Source: JAJYSO01 sp964579505
GTDB taxonomy: Bacteria > Bacteroidota > Bacteroidia > Flavobacteriales > Flavobacteriaceae
Length of the DNA: 64,000 nt
Assembly (NCBI GenBank): GCA_964579505.1
Contig: CAZOGC010000007.1
Location: 1 to 64,000, forward strand
Direction: 5' to 3'
Of the stretch, positions 26,601-35,969 are shown piece by piece; position 1 is the stretch's first letter, and the number at the start of each line of letters is the position of its first letter. The notes under the pieces were generated by a model. That model saw only the letters and a program-made list of their open reading frames with translations, made no database searches and was not told where the DNA came from. Made by a program: the position numbers and the translations under genes.

Positions 26601-28163
26601 ATGCCAGCTATACAGGACTTAGATGCCAGACAACGGATGATAAACATGATGTATATCATCTTTATTGCCATGTTGGCACTCAACATGTCTAAAGAGGTAC
26701 TGCAGTCATTTGGAGATGTAAACAACAGTTTGCAAACCAGCATAACCCAAACCGAAAAGCGAAATAGTACGCTTATGGCCGGATTGGCTGTAAAAGCACA
26801 AGATCAACCTCAAAAATATAAAGACCTTCAACAACAAGCGTTACAAATACAGAAAGCCAGTACCAATTTAGTAAGCTATATAGATAAACTTAAAAGTGAT
26901 TTAGTGGCCGACATAGACCGAGACGAAAACGGTCAGCTTGACTACCAAAAAATGGATAGAGCCGATGAGATTAACCTGATGTTTTTCTCTAACGACAAAC
27001 TCTCTGATCGCGGAAAAGAGCTTTTAAACAAAATTAAAGCATTTAAGGAAAAAGCGCTTGCGCTTGCCCAATCTACCGGAAACCAGGCATTGGCTGAAAC
27101 CATTAACAAAAAGTTTGACTTATCGCCTGTTAAAACAAAAGATGGCGGTAAAGTAGGCTGGCTGCGCTACAATTATGAAGAATATCCATTAATAGCCGGT
27201 ATTACTAAGTTGACCAATGTACAGGCCGATGCCGCCCAAATTCAGACCACGCTATTAACCAGTATGGTAAGCGGGCAAATGGCAAGTGACATCTCTATGA
27301 CTAATTACCAAGCCATCTTAATTCCTGATAAAACCGCTTTCTTTTCAGGAGAACATTTTAAAGGAAAAGTTATCTTAGGCCGCTTTGACAACACGCTTCA
27401 GTTTGATAATGTAATGATTAACGGCAATAAAGTTACCGATATTAGAGGCGGTCAAGTTTATTTAGATATGCCGGCAGGAAATGTAGGAGACCATAAAATA
27501 GAAGGAAAACTTCAATTTAAAGAAGGAGATTCTATTGTAACTATTCCGGTTAGTAGCAACTACACTGTTATACCTAAACCCAATTCTGCTGTAATTTCAG
27601 CCGATAAGATGAATGTTATCTATCGAGGGGTCTCTAATCCTTTAACCATTTCTATTCCCGGTGTAAGTAGCGTACACGCTAGCGCCCCCGCATTACACCA
27701 TGTAAGAGGAGCGCATTATGCTATTAACCCCACCAACATACGCGCTCATTCCGTAAATATAAGCGTATCCGGAAAACTACCCAATGGCACAACCATTAGC
27801 GATAGCAAAAAATTCAGAATTAAAGAGATTCCACACCCGGTGGCCACTATTCGTGGGCAAACCGGAGGCGGCGGTCCTATTAGAATGCAACGCAACGGAT
27901 TAAAAATTTCCTCAGTAGGAGCCTTGATTCCTGATTTCGATTTTAATTTAAAAATTCAAGTAACCGGATTTAAACTTCAAATACCCGGCAAACCCATCGT
28001 CGCCGTACGCGGCCAACACATGAATGCTCGGGCAAAACGAATAATTGCCGCAGCTAGAAGAGGATCCATGGTACAGATTTTTGATATACAAGCGCATGTG
28101 GTAGGAAACTCAAGTTATCACCTTCCACAAGTACGCGGATTAACGGTTCAATTGACCAACTAA
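26601..28163 (+). CDS. gldM: Gliding motility/T9SS motor protein GldM
   Basis: GldM is the partner of GldL. A dimer of its single N-terminal helix sits inside the GldL pentamer, and a long periplasmic shaft reaches the GldK/GldN ring. The 520-residue protein begins with the conserved cytoplasmic segment LDARQRMINMMYIIFIAMLALNM, where the membrane helix is about residues 13-30. A helical domain and a series of beta-rich domains follow, including ILIPDKTAFFSGEHFKGKVILGR. Normal length for the family. Confidence 0.97.
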   Translation: MPAIQDLDARQRMINMMYIIFIAMLALNMSKEVLQSFGDVNNSLQTSITQTEKRNSTLMAGLAVKAQDQPQKYKDLQQQALQIQKASTNLVSYIDKLKSDLVADIDRDENGQLDYQKMDRADEINLMFFSNDKLSDRGKELLNKIKAFKEKALALAQSTGNQALAETINKKFDLSPVKTKDGGKVGWLRYNYEEYPLIAGITKLTNVQADAAQIQTTLLTSMVSGQMASDISMTNYQAILIPDKTAFFSGEHFKGKVILGRFDNTLQFDNVMINGNKVTDIRGGQVYLDMPAGNVGDHKIEGKLQFKEGDSIVTIPVSSNYTVIPKPNSAVISADKMNVIYRGVSNPLTISIPGVSSVHASAPALHHVRGAHYAINPTNIRAHSVNISVSGKLPNGTTISDSKKFRIKEIPHPVATIRGQTGGGGPIRMQRNGLKISSVGALIPDFDFNLKIQVTGFKLQIPGKPIVAVRGQHMNARAKRIIAAARRGSMVQIFDIQAHVVGNSSYHLPQVRGLTVQLTN

Positions 28164-28177
28164 TTTAAAGCAGACCT

Positions 28178-29068
28178 ATGAAAATAAAGAGTTTTTTGGC
28201 AATATCATTCTTATTAGTGGCTAGCTATAGCTATGGACAAGCCAGTATTCTGAATGCTAAAACGCCAGCCGAAATAGGTAGAGAAACAGCTGCAAAAGTG
28301 TATAAAGACAATACCTCTAAACCTATTCCTTATGACCATGTTGACCAGCGTGACATTCTATGGGCTAAAGGAGTATGGGAATATATTGACCTAAACCAAC
28401 GCGTAAACTTCCCGCTACTTTATCCGATTGATAATAATAGCGGCATGTATCACTCACTCTATAACGTACTGCTGGCCAACATTGAGAACGGCAACATTAA
28501 ACACGTTTATGCAGATTCTTATTTTAAACACGAAATCACACTAAATCAACTAGGTGCCACCTTACACGAAACAGACACCACAGATGCCGGGTACAAACAA
28601 CTAAATGCCGGCGATGAACTTGATCAACAATTTGTAACCCGTACTGATGTTAGCGCAGCTGATGTTCAAGGATACCGCATTAGGGGATATTGGTACTTTG
28701 ACAGTCGTGAATCTGAACTTCGTTATCGATTAATCGGAATTGCCCCGGTAGTTACCGATGCACACTCTAAAGCTATGGGTATTACAAATGCTCCGCCGGT
28801 AACCCTGTTTTGGGTATTTTATCCTGAAGTACGTGACATTCTTTTTCATGCCAAAGTATATAACCCTAGCAACTCGGCGCATCCTTTAAATTTTGATCAG
28901 TTATTAATTGCACGAAGATTTCACGCGGTTATCTACAAAGACGACAACGTTCAAGGAGATAGAGCTATAGCTGATTATATGGGCAACAGTGCTTTAAAAC
29001 AATTATTAGAAGCTAGACGTACTAAAAATGAAATTCGCAATTTTGAAGTGAACATGTGGAATTACTAA
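28178..29068 (+). CDS. gldN: Gliding motility/T9SS ring protein GldN
   Basis: GldN (PorN) joins GldK in the periplasmic ring of T9SS. The 296-residue protein has a Sec signal peptide (about residues 1-20, ending YSYGQA) without a lipobox. The mature part contains the conserved DQRDILWAKGVWEYIDLNQRVN and the segment FWVFYPEVRDILFHAKVYN. It lies 14 bases after gldM and is followed by a strong terminator, so gldKLMN ends here. Confidence 0.97.
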   Translation: MKIKSFLAISFLLVASYSYGQASILNAKTPAEIGRETAAKVYKDNTSKPIPYDHVDQRDILWAKGVWEYIDLNQRVNFPLLYPIDNNSGMYHSLYNVLLANIENGNIKHVYADSYFKHEITLNQLGATLHETDTTDAGYKQLNAGDELDQQFVTRTDVSAADVQGYRIRGYWYFDSRESELRYRLIGIAPVVTDAHSKAMGITNAPPVTLFWVFYPEVRDILFHAKVYNPSNSAHPLNFDQLLIARRFHAVIYKDDNVQGDRAIADYMGNSALKQLLEARRTKNEIRNFEVNMWNY

Positions 29069-29088
29069 TCACTTAAAATTTTAAACTT

Positions 29089-29125
29089 AAACAGCGCCTT
29101 TTTACTAATGGCGCTGTTTGTTTTT
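29089..29125 (+). terminator. Terminator of gldKLMN
   Basis: A perfect 10-bp inverted repeat (29089-29098 with 29110-29119) with an 11-base loop is followed by GTTTTT. It lies 20 bases after the gldN stop. Confidence 0.9.
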
Positions 29126-29133
29126 ACAAGCTT

Positions 29134-30186
29134 ATGAAAGATTATATAATTGTGGGGTTAGGGTTGGCTGGTCTATCTATTGCCCACGAGCTCGAAAAGC
29201 AAAATAAAACATTTCTTATTTTTGACACTCCCTCCTCTAGCGCTTCTAAAATTGCCGGAGGCGTTATCAATCCACTCATTTTAAAACGATTTACGAAGGC
29301 GTGGAAAGCCGATGAGTTTATTCCTACAGCCACCTCATTTTACCAATCTTTAGAAAAAGAATTGGCACAATCATTCTTTCAACAGTTTCCCATTTATCGA
29401 AAAATTAAATCTGTTAGAGAGCAAAACGATTGGTTTGTAGCCGCAGACAAACCCGATTTAAAGCTTTTTATGGAAGCCAAACTACAACGGCTAGAATCGC
29501 TTCCTTCTCCTTTTCATTACGGAAAAGTAAAACATACCGGTTTTGTAAACACCGAGAAATTACTCATTGCCTATCAAAAGAAACTAGAGGCTGAAGGTAA
29601 GCTCATAACTACTCATTTTGATTATTCTCAGCTTATTATAGGCGATGATGAAATAACGTATCAAAAATACCATGCTCAAAAAATTATCTTTTGTGAAGGG
29701 GCTAATCTTCTGCAAAACCCCTTCTTTAAATGGCTTCCTCTTATTGGTAATAAAGGGGAATACCTTATCGTAAAAATACCTTCGCTTACCTTAAACGTTA
29801 TTTTAAAAACAGCCATTGCTCTTATTCCACTAGGTAATCAGCTGTATAAATTTGGTGCAACATATTCACGTGAATACACAACTAATTTACCGGAAGCCGA
29901 GGCAAGACGATTCTTACTGCAAAAATTAGAAGAAATTATAGATTGCCCTTATACCATCATTGAAACGCAAGTTGGTATTCGTCCAACCGTATTAGATCGG
30001 CGACCACTGCTAGGGCAACATCCACAACACAAAAATGTACTTGTGTACAATGGTTTGGGCAGCCATGGCGTAATGATGGCACCTACCCTTGCACAATGGT
30101 TACTCAACTACGACTTAAAACAACAAGACTTACCTAAAGAAGTAAACATAAAGCGCTATTTTAAGAACCTAACCAATCCAATATAA
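29134..30186 (+). CDS. FAD-dependent oxidoreductase, DAO family
   Basis: A 350-residue flavoenzyme of the D-amino-acid oxidase superfamily. The N-terminal Rossmann motif is VGLGLAGLS (residues 7-15), followed by the acidic end of beta 2 (LIFD). The C-terminal segment IRPTVLDRRPLLGQHP and NGLGSHGVMMAP is typical of the DAO fold, and resembles the oxidase part of MnmC. The substrate is not evident. A gene of this kind often follows gldN in flavobacteria. It starts nine bases after the gldKLMN terminator, so it may be read partly through it. Confidence 0.85.
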   Translation: MKDYIIVGLGLAGLSIAHELEKQNKTFLIFDTPSSSASKIAGGVINPLILKRFTKAWKADEFIPTATSFYQSLEKELAQSFFQQFPIYRKIKSVREQNDWFVAADKPDLKLFMEAKLQRLESLPSPFHYGKVKHTGFVNTEKLLIAYQKKLEAEGKLITTHFDYSQLIIGDDEITYQKYHAQKIIFCEGANLLQNPFFKWLPLIGNKGEYLIVKIPSLTLNVILKTAIALIPLGNQLYKFGATYSREYTTNLPEAEARRFLLQKLEEIIDCPYTIIETQVGIRPTVLDRRPLLGQHPQHKNVLVYNGLGSHGVMMAPTLAQWLLNYDLKQQDLPKEVNIKRYFKNLTNPI

Positions 30187-30195
30187 CGCTAAAAC

Positions 30196-30227
30196 TTGGT
30201 TTTATCTCTAAATTTTAAATACCTTTG
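30196..30227 (+). promoter_or_regulatory. Promoter of the ABC-F gene
   Basis: TTG at 30196-30198, a 21-base spacer and TACCTTTG at 30220-30227 match the Bacteroidota consensus. The ABC-F start codon is 17 bases further on. Confidence 0.75.
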
Positions 30228-30244
30228 CCCAAAATTTAATCAGC

Positions 30245-32167
30245 ATGCTTAACGTCCATAAACTTTCTGTATCATTTTCAGGAGAAGATCTTTTTAGTGA
30301 GATTACCTTTAGGTTGACTGCGGGAGATCGCATAGGACTTGTGGGCAAAAACGGAGCCGGAAAATCTACCTTGCTCAAAGTGCTCTCTAAAGAAATAGAG
30401 CCCAGTGCAGGAACATTGGCTTATGAAAAAGAGGTTACCATAGGAATTTTAAAACAAGATCTTGATTTTGATGCCGGTCGCACGGTTTTAGAAGAAGCTT
30501 ATCAAGCTTTTTCTAAACTGAAAACAATTGAAGCCGATATAGAAAAAACCAATCAAGCGTTAGCAGAGCGCACTGATTATGAAAGCGAGGGTTACCACCA
30601 GCTTATGGTAGCCATAAACGAGCTGCAACATCAATATGAGATTTTAGGAGGATATAATTATCAAGGAGAAACCGAACGCATCTTAAAAGGACTTGGTTTT
30701 ACAGGAGCTGATTTCAACAAAAAGACAGAAACTTTTTCGGGTGGATGGCGCATGCGTATTGAGCTAGCTAAGCTTTTACTGCAAGACAACGATGTGCTTT
30801 TATTAGATGAACCCACCAACCACCTTGATATTGAAAGTATTATTTGGTTAGAAAACTTCTTAAAAAACGCTACTAAATGTGTGGTAGTCGTCTCACACGA
30901 CAAGATGTTTTTAGACCACGTAACTAACCGTACAATCGAAATTTCATTGGGTAAAATATACGATTACAATAAACCCTACTCAAAATATTTGGTTTTGCGT
31001 AAAGAACGACGCGACCAACTCATAGCCGCCCAAAAAAATCAACAAAAAGAAATCGAGCATACCGAAAAACTCATCGAAAAATTTAGGTATAAAGCTACTA
31101 AAGCCTCCATGGCGCAATCACTTATAAAAAAGTTAGATAAAATGGAGCGCATAACGGTAGATGAAGAAGACAATGCCGTGATGCACATACAATTTCCGGT
31201 ATCTGTCAACCCCGGAAAAGTAGTTATTGAAATAAAAGATATTTCTAAGTCTTATGGACAAAAAAAAGTGCTTGACCATGTCAATTTACAAATAGACCGC
31301 AACACCAAAACCGCTTTTGTAGGGCAAAACGGGCAAGGAAAATCTACCTTGGCTAAAATAATAGTGGGAGAAATTGACTTTGAAGGTTCGTTAAAACTGG
31401 GGCATAACGTACAAATCGGTTATTTTGCACAAAACCAAGCCGATTATTTAGACGGAAACAAGCGCGTCTTAGACACTATGATAGATGCCGCCAATGAAGA
31501 AACGCGTAAGAAAGTGCGTGATATTCTCGGCGCCTTTCTCTTTAGAGGAGATGATGTAGACAAATATGTGCGTGTACTTTCTGGTGGAGAACGCAACCGC
31601 TTAGCCTTGGCAAAAATGCTTTTGCAGCCCTTTAACGTCCTTATTATGGACGAGCCCACCAACCACTTAGATATTCAATCTAAAAACGTATTAAAGGCGG
31701 CGCTTCAAAATTTTGAAGGTACACTTATTTTGGTGTCACACGACCGTGATTTTCTACAAGGATTAGCCTCAACAGTGTATGAGTTTAGAGATCACCAGCT
31801 CAATCAATACCTGGGAGATATAGACTTCTATTTAGAACAACGCGAAATGGAAGATATGCGACAAGTAGAAAAAAAGTCAACCCCACAGCCTTCCTCTGCT
31901 TTAACTGCCCCTAAAAACACCGGACAAAGTTATGCGCAGCAAAAGGCACAAAAAGCACTAAAAAACAAGCTGAATAAAATTGAAAAACAAATAACACAGC
32001 TAGAAAAAAAGATTGAAGAAAAAGATCTGGCACTCGCCTTAAACTACGACGAGACAGCGGCAAACCCCCACTTTTTTGACACCTACCAAGCCGATAAGAA
32101 GAAGCTAAACCAATTAATGGAGCAATGGGAAAAGCTTCAAGAAGAATATGAGCAAAAAGACATCTAA
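30245..32167 (+). CDS. ABC-F family ATPase
   Basis: A 640-residue soluble protein with two ABC domains and no membrane segments, the ABC-F layout of ribosome-associated translation factors (EttA, Uup and relatives). The first domain has Walker A GKNGAGKS (residues 34-41), signature FSGGW and LLLDEPTNHLD. The second has GQNGQGKS, LSGGERNRLALAKML and IMDEPTNHLD. A charged coiled coil forms the C-terminus (about 560-640), as in Uup. The exact role cannot be told from sequence. It overlaps the next gene by one base (TAATG), which implies translational coupling. Confidence 0.93.
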   Translation: MLNVHKLSVSFSGEDLFSEITFRLTAGDRIGLVGKNGAGKSTLLKVLSKEIEPSAGTLAYEKEVTIGILKQDLDFDAGRTVLEEAYQAFSKLKTIEADIEKTNQALAERTDYESEGYHQLMVAINELQHQYEILGGYNYQGETERILKGLGFTGADFNKKTETFSGGWRMRIELAKLLLQDNDVLLLDEPTNHLDIESIIWLENFLKNATKCVVVVSHDKMFLDHVTNRTIEISLGKIYDYNKPYSKYLVLRKERRDQLIAAQKNQQKEIEHTEKLIEKFRYKATKASMAQSLIKKLDKMERITVDEEDNAVMHIQFPVSVNPGKVVIEIKDISKSYGQKKVLDHVNLQIDRNTKTAFVGQNGQGKSTLAKIIVGEIDFEGSLKLGHNVQIGYFAQNQADYLDGNKRVLDTMIDAANEETRKKVRDILGAFLFRGDDVDKYVRVLSGGERNRLALAKMLLQPFNVLIMDEPTNHLDIQSKNVLKAALQNFEGTLILVSHDRDFLQGLASTVYEFRDHQLNQYLGDIDFYLEQREMEDMRQVEKKSTPQPSSALTAPKNTGQSYAQQKAQKALKNKLNKIEKQITQLEKKIEEKDLALALNYDETAANPHFFDTYQADKKKLNQLMEQWEKLQEEYEQKDI

Positions 32168-32349
32168 TGATTGAGCATTTTTTTACATGTCCATTCTGTT
32201 GGAAAGAAATTTCTATGCTATTAGACTCTTCTGCTGCCGAACAGCAATATGTAGAAGATTGTGAAAATTGCTGTCATCCAATTACTATTTACGCACGTTT
32301 TGAAAAAGGCGAATTGGTTTCTTTTTCAGCCAAAAAATTAGCGCAATAA
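32167..32349 (+). CDS. CPXCG-motif cysteine-rich small protein
   Basis: A 60-residue protein with two cysteine pairs, CPFC at residues 8-11 and CENCC near 36-40, separated by an acidic helix. This is the layout of the CPXCG family of small zinc-ribbon-like proteins, whose function is not known. The TAATG overlap with the ABC-F gene suggests that its expression follows that gene. It is complete despite its small size. Confidence 0.85.
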   Translation: MIEHFFTCPFCWKEISMLLDSSAAEQQYVEDCENCCHPITIYARFEKGELVSFSAKKLAQ

Positions 32350-32459
32350 AAGAGTGCCGTTTACAACTTCGGCCATTTCATAGGTCATTTCTAAAGAGAA
32401 TGGTAAAAATAACTGAAGGTTCAGAATATTTCCGATATTTGTAGGAAACGATTTGAATC

Positions 32460-33638
32460 ATGCCCTTTTATCATAAACTCGGAAAAATACCCCACAAACG
32501 CCATACGGTTTTTGAAAAACCCGGAGGTGGAATGTACTACGAACAGCTCTTCGGTACAGAAGGGTTTAGCGGAATGTCATCGCTACTCTATCACCTTCAA
32601 CGTCCTACACAAGTCCTCGAAATTAGAGGCAGCAAAGATGTTGAACCCAAAATTACTTTGGCTAAAAACATACAAGCATTTCGTTTTGATGGTTTTCAGG
32701 TACCGGAAACTCCAGACTATTTACAGAGTCGAACTCCTGTAATGGTAAACAATGACATAAGTCTAATTCTTGCCGCACCACAACAATCTACAGAAGATTA
32801 TTTTTACAAAAATGCAGATTGTGATGAAGTCATTTTTGTACACAAAGGCAAAGGAAAACTACGTACTCATTTAGGAAATATAGATTTTAAATATGGAGAC
32901 TACCTCGTCATTCCGCGAGGCACTATTTACAAACTCGATTTTCATTCTACCAACAACCGTTTTTTTATTGTAGAATCACGTCATCCTGTTTATACACCCA
33001 AACGTTATCGCAATCAATTTGGTCAGTTATTAGAACATGCGCCTTTTTGCGAGCGCGATTTACGCGCCCCTTATGAGCTAGAAACCAATGACAAAAAAGG
33101 CGAATATCTCGTAAAAATTAAAAAGCAAAATCGGCTATATGATATGGTATATGCCTACAGCCCGTTTGATGTAGTGGGGTATGATGGGTATAACCATCCA
33201 TACGCCTTTTCTATTTTTGATTTCGAACCCATAACCGGTAGAGTGCATCAACCTCCTCCTGTTCATCAAACTTTTGAAACTTCTGCAGCCGTAATTTGTT
33301 CTTTCTGCCCACGGCTGTTTGATTATCATGAAAACCCGCCTAGTGTACCAGCTCCATACAGTCATAGTAACATAGACAGTGATGAAGTTTTATATTATGT
33401 AGACGGAGAATTTATGAGTCGCCCGGAAGTAAAGGTAGGCAACTTAACCTTACATCCGGCAGGCATTCCACACGGCCCCCAACCCGGAGCAGCAGAAGCT
33501 AGTATCGGCAAAAAAGGAACCGAAGAATTAGCGGTTATGGTAGATACTTTTAGCCCCCTTCAAATAACCGAAGCAGGATTAAAATTAACCGATGGGAAAT
33601 ATTATCAATCTTGGTTAGAAAAAGCAGACAAAAAATGA
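32460..33638 (+). CDS. hmgA: Homogentisate 1,2-dioxygenase
   Basis: Opens the aromatic ring of homogentisate to maleylacetoacetate in tyrosine and phenylalanine breakdown, using Fe(II). The 392-residue protein has the cupin-type double fold of this family. It includes VHQTFETSA, SDEVLYYVDGEF and LHPAGIPHGPQPG, which hold the iron-binding His/Glu/His cluster. It is shorter than the human enzyme and has the usual bacterial Bacteroidota form. The next gene encodes the preceding pathway enzyme, Hpd. Fumarylacetoacetase is not in the window. Confidence 0.93.
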   Translation: MPFYHKLGKIPHKRHTVFEKPGGGMYYEQLFGTEGFSGMSSLLYHLQRPTQVLEIRGSKDVEPKITLAKNIQAFRFDGFQVPETPDYLQSRTPVMVNNDISLILAAPQQSTEDYFYKNADCDEVIFVHKGKGKLRTHLGNIDFKYGDYLVIPRGTIYKLDFHSTNNRFFIVESRHPVYTPKRYRNQFGQLLEHAPFCERDLRAPYELETNDKKGEYLVKIKKQNRLYDMVYAYSPFDVVGYDGYNHPYAFSIFDFEPITGRVHQPPPVHQTFETSAAVICSFCPRLFDYHENPPSVPAPYSHSNIDSDEVLYYVDGEFMSRPEVKVGNLTLHPAGIPHGPQPGAAEASIGKKGTEELAVMVDTFSPLQITEAGLKLTDGKYYQSWLEKADKK

Positions 33639-33702
33639 TGGTAACTGAATTCTATACCTCTGTAAAGTCGCGAGCAATGTGGTAAACGCGCTATGATACT
33701 AC

Positions 33703-33729
33703 ACTTGATAAGTATTTTTCTTATCAAGT
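33703..33729. repeat. Perfect 10-bp inverted repeat between hmgA and hpd
   Basis: Arms ACTTGATAAG (33703-33712) and CTTATCAAGT (33720-33729) with a seven-base loop. Outer bases GCGCTAT (from 33688) and ATAGCG (from 33743) extend the symmetry imperfectly. There is no U run, so it is more likely an operator or messenger structure than a terminator. Confidence 0.7.
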
Positions 33730-33806
33730 AAAGCACGACTTTATAGCGTTGTGTAAGTTAATTATTACGTTTATTTCACATATTTTAATTTTAAAAACAT
33801 TTTGCA

Positions 33807-34943
33807 ATGAAAGATACCACCTCCTTAGCTTTAGAAAAAATTGTACCGGAAGCCGAAGATTTTCTTCCAATTATGGGCACAGACTACGTAGAATTTTATG
33901 TAAGCAATGCCAAACAAGTAGCTCATTATTATCAATCGGCATGGGGTTTTCAACCCCTAGCCTATAAAGGGCTAGAAACCGGAGCAAAAGACCGCGTATC
34001 ATACGTATTACAACAAGACAAAATTCGTTTTGTCTTAACCAGCCCCTTAAACAAAGACGGTGATATTAACCGCCATATAAATGAACACGGTGATGGGGTA
34101 AAAGTAATGGCACTCTGGGTAGACGACGCCACCAAATCTTGGAAAGAAACTACCAAAAGAGGCGCTAAATCTTATCTAGAGCCTGAAACAATTGAAGACA
34201 AACACGGAAAAGTAGTACGCTCAGGAATTTACACATACGGAGAAACTGTTCATATTTTTATAGAGCGAAAAAATTATAAGGGAGCTTTCCTGCCTGGTTA
34301 CCAAGAATGGAATCCGGCATACAAACCTACCACTACCGGATTACATTATATAGATCACACCGTTGGAAACGTGGGATGGGGTCAAATGAACAAATGGATT
34401 GAATTTTATCGTGATGTATTGGGATTTGGACAGATTGTATCTTTTGACGATAAAGATATTTCTACTGAATATTCTGCCCTTATGAGCAAAGTGATGGCTA
34501 ACGGAAACGGACGTATTAAGTTTCCTATAAATGAACCGGCCAAAGGAAAAAAGAAATCACAAATAGAAGAATACCTCGATTTTTATAATGGTGAAGGTGT
34601 ACAACACTTGGCATTAGCTACACACGACATTATTGCCACCGTACGCGAATTACAAAATCGTGGGGTAGAATTTTTAAAAATTCCGTCTAACTATTATGAC
34701 GATTTAATTGAACGCGTAGGACCTATAGATGAAGATGTAGAAGCATTAAAAGAACTCGGCGTATTAGTAGATGTAGATGATGAAGGATATTTATTACAAT
34801 TGTTTACACGCCCTTTATCTGTTCGGCCCACCATGTTTATTGAGGTAATTCAACGAAAAGGAGCCAAATCTTTTGGAAAAGGAACTTTTAAAGCTCTTTT
34901 TGAGGCTATTGAACGCGAACAGGCATTGAGAGGAACGCTATAA
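33807..34943 (+). CDS. hpd: 4-hydroxyphenylpyruvate dioxygenase
   Basis: Converts 4-hydroxyphenylpyruvate to homogentisate, the substrate of the preceding gene product. The 378-residue protein has two VOC-type halves. The N-terminal half starts at DFLPIMGTDYVEFYV, and the C-terminal catalytic half contains the iron-binding histidines in GLHYIDHTVGNV and GVQHLALATHDI with a Glu near the end (MFIEVIQRKG). The 168-base gap after hmgA holds an inverted repeat that may regulate hpd. A strong terminator follows. Confidence 0.95.
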   Translation: MKDTTSLALEKIVPEAEDFLPIMGTDYVEFYVSNAKQVAHYYQSAWGFQPLAYKGLETGAKDRVSYVLQQDKIRFVLTSPLNKDGDINRHINEHGDGVKVMALWVDDATKSWKETTKRGAKSYLEPETIEDKHGKVVRSGIYTYGETVHIFIERKNYKGAFLPGYQEWNPAYKPTTTGLHYIDHTVGNVGWGQMNKWIEFYRDVLGFGQIVSFDDKDISTEYSALMSKVMANGNGRIKFPINEPAKGKKKSQIEEYLDFYNGEGVQHLALATHDIIATVRELQNRGVEFLKIPSNYYDDLIERVGPIDEDVEALKELGVLVDVDDEGYLLQLFTRPLSVRPTMFIEVIQRKGAKSFGKGTFKALFEAIEREQALRGTL

Positions 34944-34979
34944 ATCTAAAAGCAACTTAAAATCCGTTCCTTAAGTACA

Positions 34980-35015
34980 AAACCTCGTTTGGTTATAAAC
35001 GGGGTTTTTTGTTTT
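34980..35015 (+). terminator. Terminator after hpd
   Basis: Arms 34980-34990 and 34997-35007 pair over 11 bases with one G-U pair and a six-base loop, followed by a T run. It ends the hmgA-hpd block. Confidence 0.88.
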
Positions 35016-35018
35016 GTT

Positions 35019-35026
35019 TATCTTTG
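35019..35026 (+). promoter_or_regulatory. Candidate -7 element for the DUF3108 gene
   Basis: TATCTTTG matches TAnnTTTG fully and sits directly after the hpd terminator. No proper -33 element is seen. If used, it gives a leader of about 110 bases and excludes an upstream in-frame ATG at 35014. Confidence 0.45.
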
Positions 35027-35142
35027 GTCTAGTAATTGCATTTATATCTATCTTTAAAAACAAAACATATTTTAATAAACTGCCTTTGCGCATATTCATT
35101 ATCGCTGACTTAACCAATCACAAAGGCACTATTGTCAAGGTT

Positions 35143-35910
35143 ATGAAAAAAATTTTCTTCTTCCTATTCTCATTTATTTTTTTTTCCTCCATTCAGGCAC
35201 AGACCTATCAAGGTGGTGAATGGTTAAAATTCAGAATACATTACGGCTGGTTTAACGCTTCTTTTGCTACCCTAGAAGTAAAAAAAATAACGATTGGCAA
35301 CACTCCGGTATACCACATTATAGGAAAAGGAAAATCTACCGGTCTGCTCAATGTTTTTTACGAAATAGACGATAGGTACGAGTCTTTTATAAATGCTCAA
35401 ACGCAATTGCCGTATAAATTTGTGCGTGATATTAATGAAGGAGGCTACACCAAAAACAAAATTATTTATTACAACCAAAAAAAGCATACGGCTAAGGTAC
35501 GTGACTTAAAACATCACACCCTTAAAAGCTACTCCACAAGGGCCCAAGTTCAAGACATGCTATCAGCCTTGTATTACATTAGAAATCAAATTGATGGTAA
35601 ATTAAAGGAAAAAGGAGATAGCATTGTCGTGAATATGTTCTTTGACAATCAAAATTACAAGTTTAAAACTGTATATTTGGGCACAGAAATCATTAAGAGT
35701 GAGTTTGGTAAAGTAAAATGCCTTAAATTACGTCCTTATGTTCAAGCTGGGCGTGTTTTTAAGAAACAAGAGAGTCTTACCGTATGGGTATCTGCTGATA
35801 AAAACAAGATTCCTATCAAAATTGAGGCAAAATTATCTGTAGGAAGTCTTACCGCTGACCTTTATGCATATAAAAATCTGAAAAATCCTTTTGTTATTAC
35901 TATGAAATAA
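35143..35910 (+). CDS. DUF3108 domain exported protein
   Basis: A 255-residue exported protein. The start at 35143 gives a normal Sec signal (KKIFFFLFSFIFFSSIQAQ, residues 2-20); an in-frame ATG at 35014 would place 43 unlikely residues before it. The mature protein is beta-rich with YQGGEWLKFRIHYGWFNASFATLEV at its start, the beginning typical of DUF3108 proteins in Bacteroidota. Function is unknown, and a periplasmic or outer-membrane-linked lipid or glycan binder has been suggested for such folds only by inference. It lies 59 bases before the M23 peptidase gene. Confidence 0.82.
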   Translation: MKKIFFFLFSFIFFSSIQAQTYQGGEWLKFRIHYGWFNASFATLEVKKITIGNTPVYHIIGKGKSTGLLNVFYEIDDRYESFINAQTQLPYKFVRDINEGGYTKNKIIYYNQKKHTAKVRDLKHHTLKSYSTRAQVQDMLSALYYIRNQIDGKLKEKGDSIVVNMFFDNQNYKFKTVYLGTEIIKSEFGKVKCLKLRPYVQAGRVFKKQESLTVWVSADKNKIPIKIEAKLSVGSLTADLYAYKNLKNPFVITMK

Positions 35911-35969
35911 ACAAACGGTTTTTCAGTTAACTTAATAACTAGATACTTAATACTCAAACATCGTCAACC

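Noticed and set aside
35014..35142. N-terminal extension of the DUF3108 protein
   Set aside because: It would put 43 residues before a complete signal peptide, and its start precedes the likely promoter.
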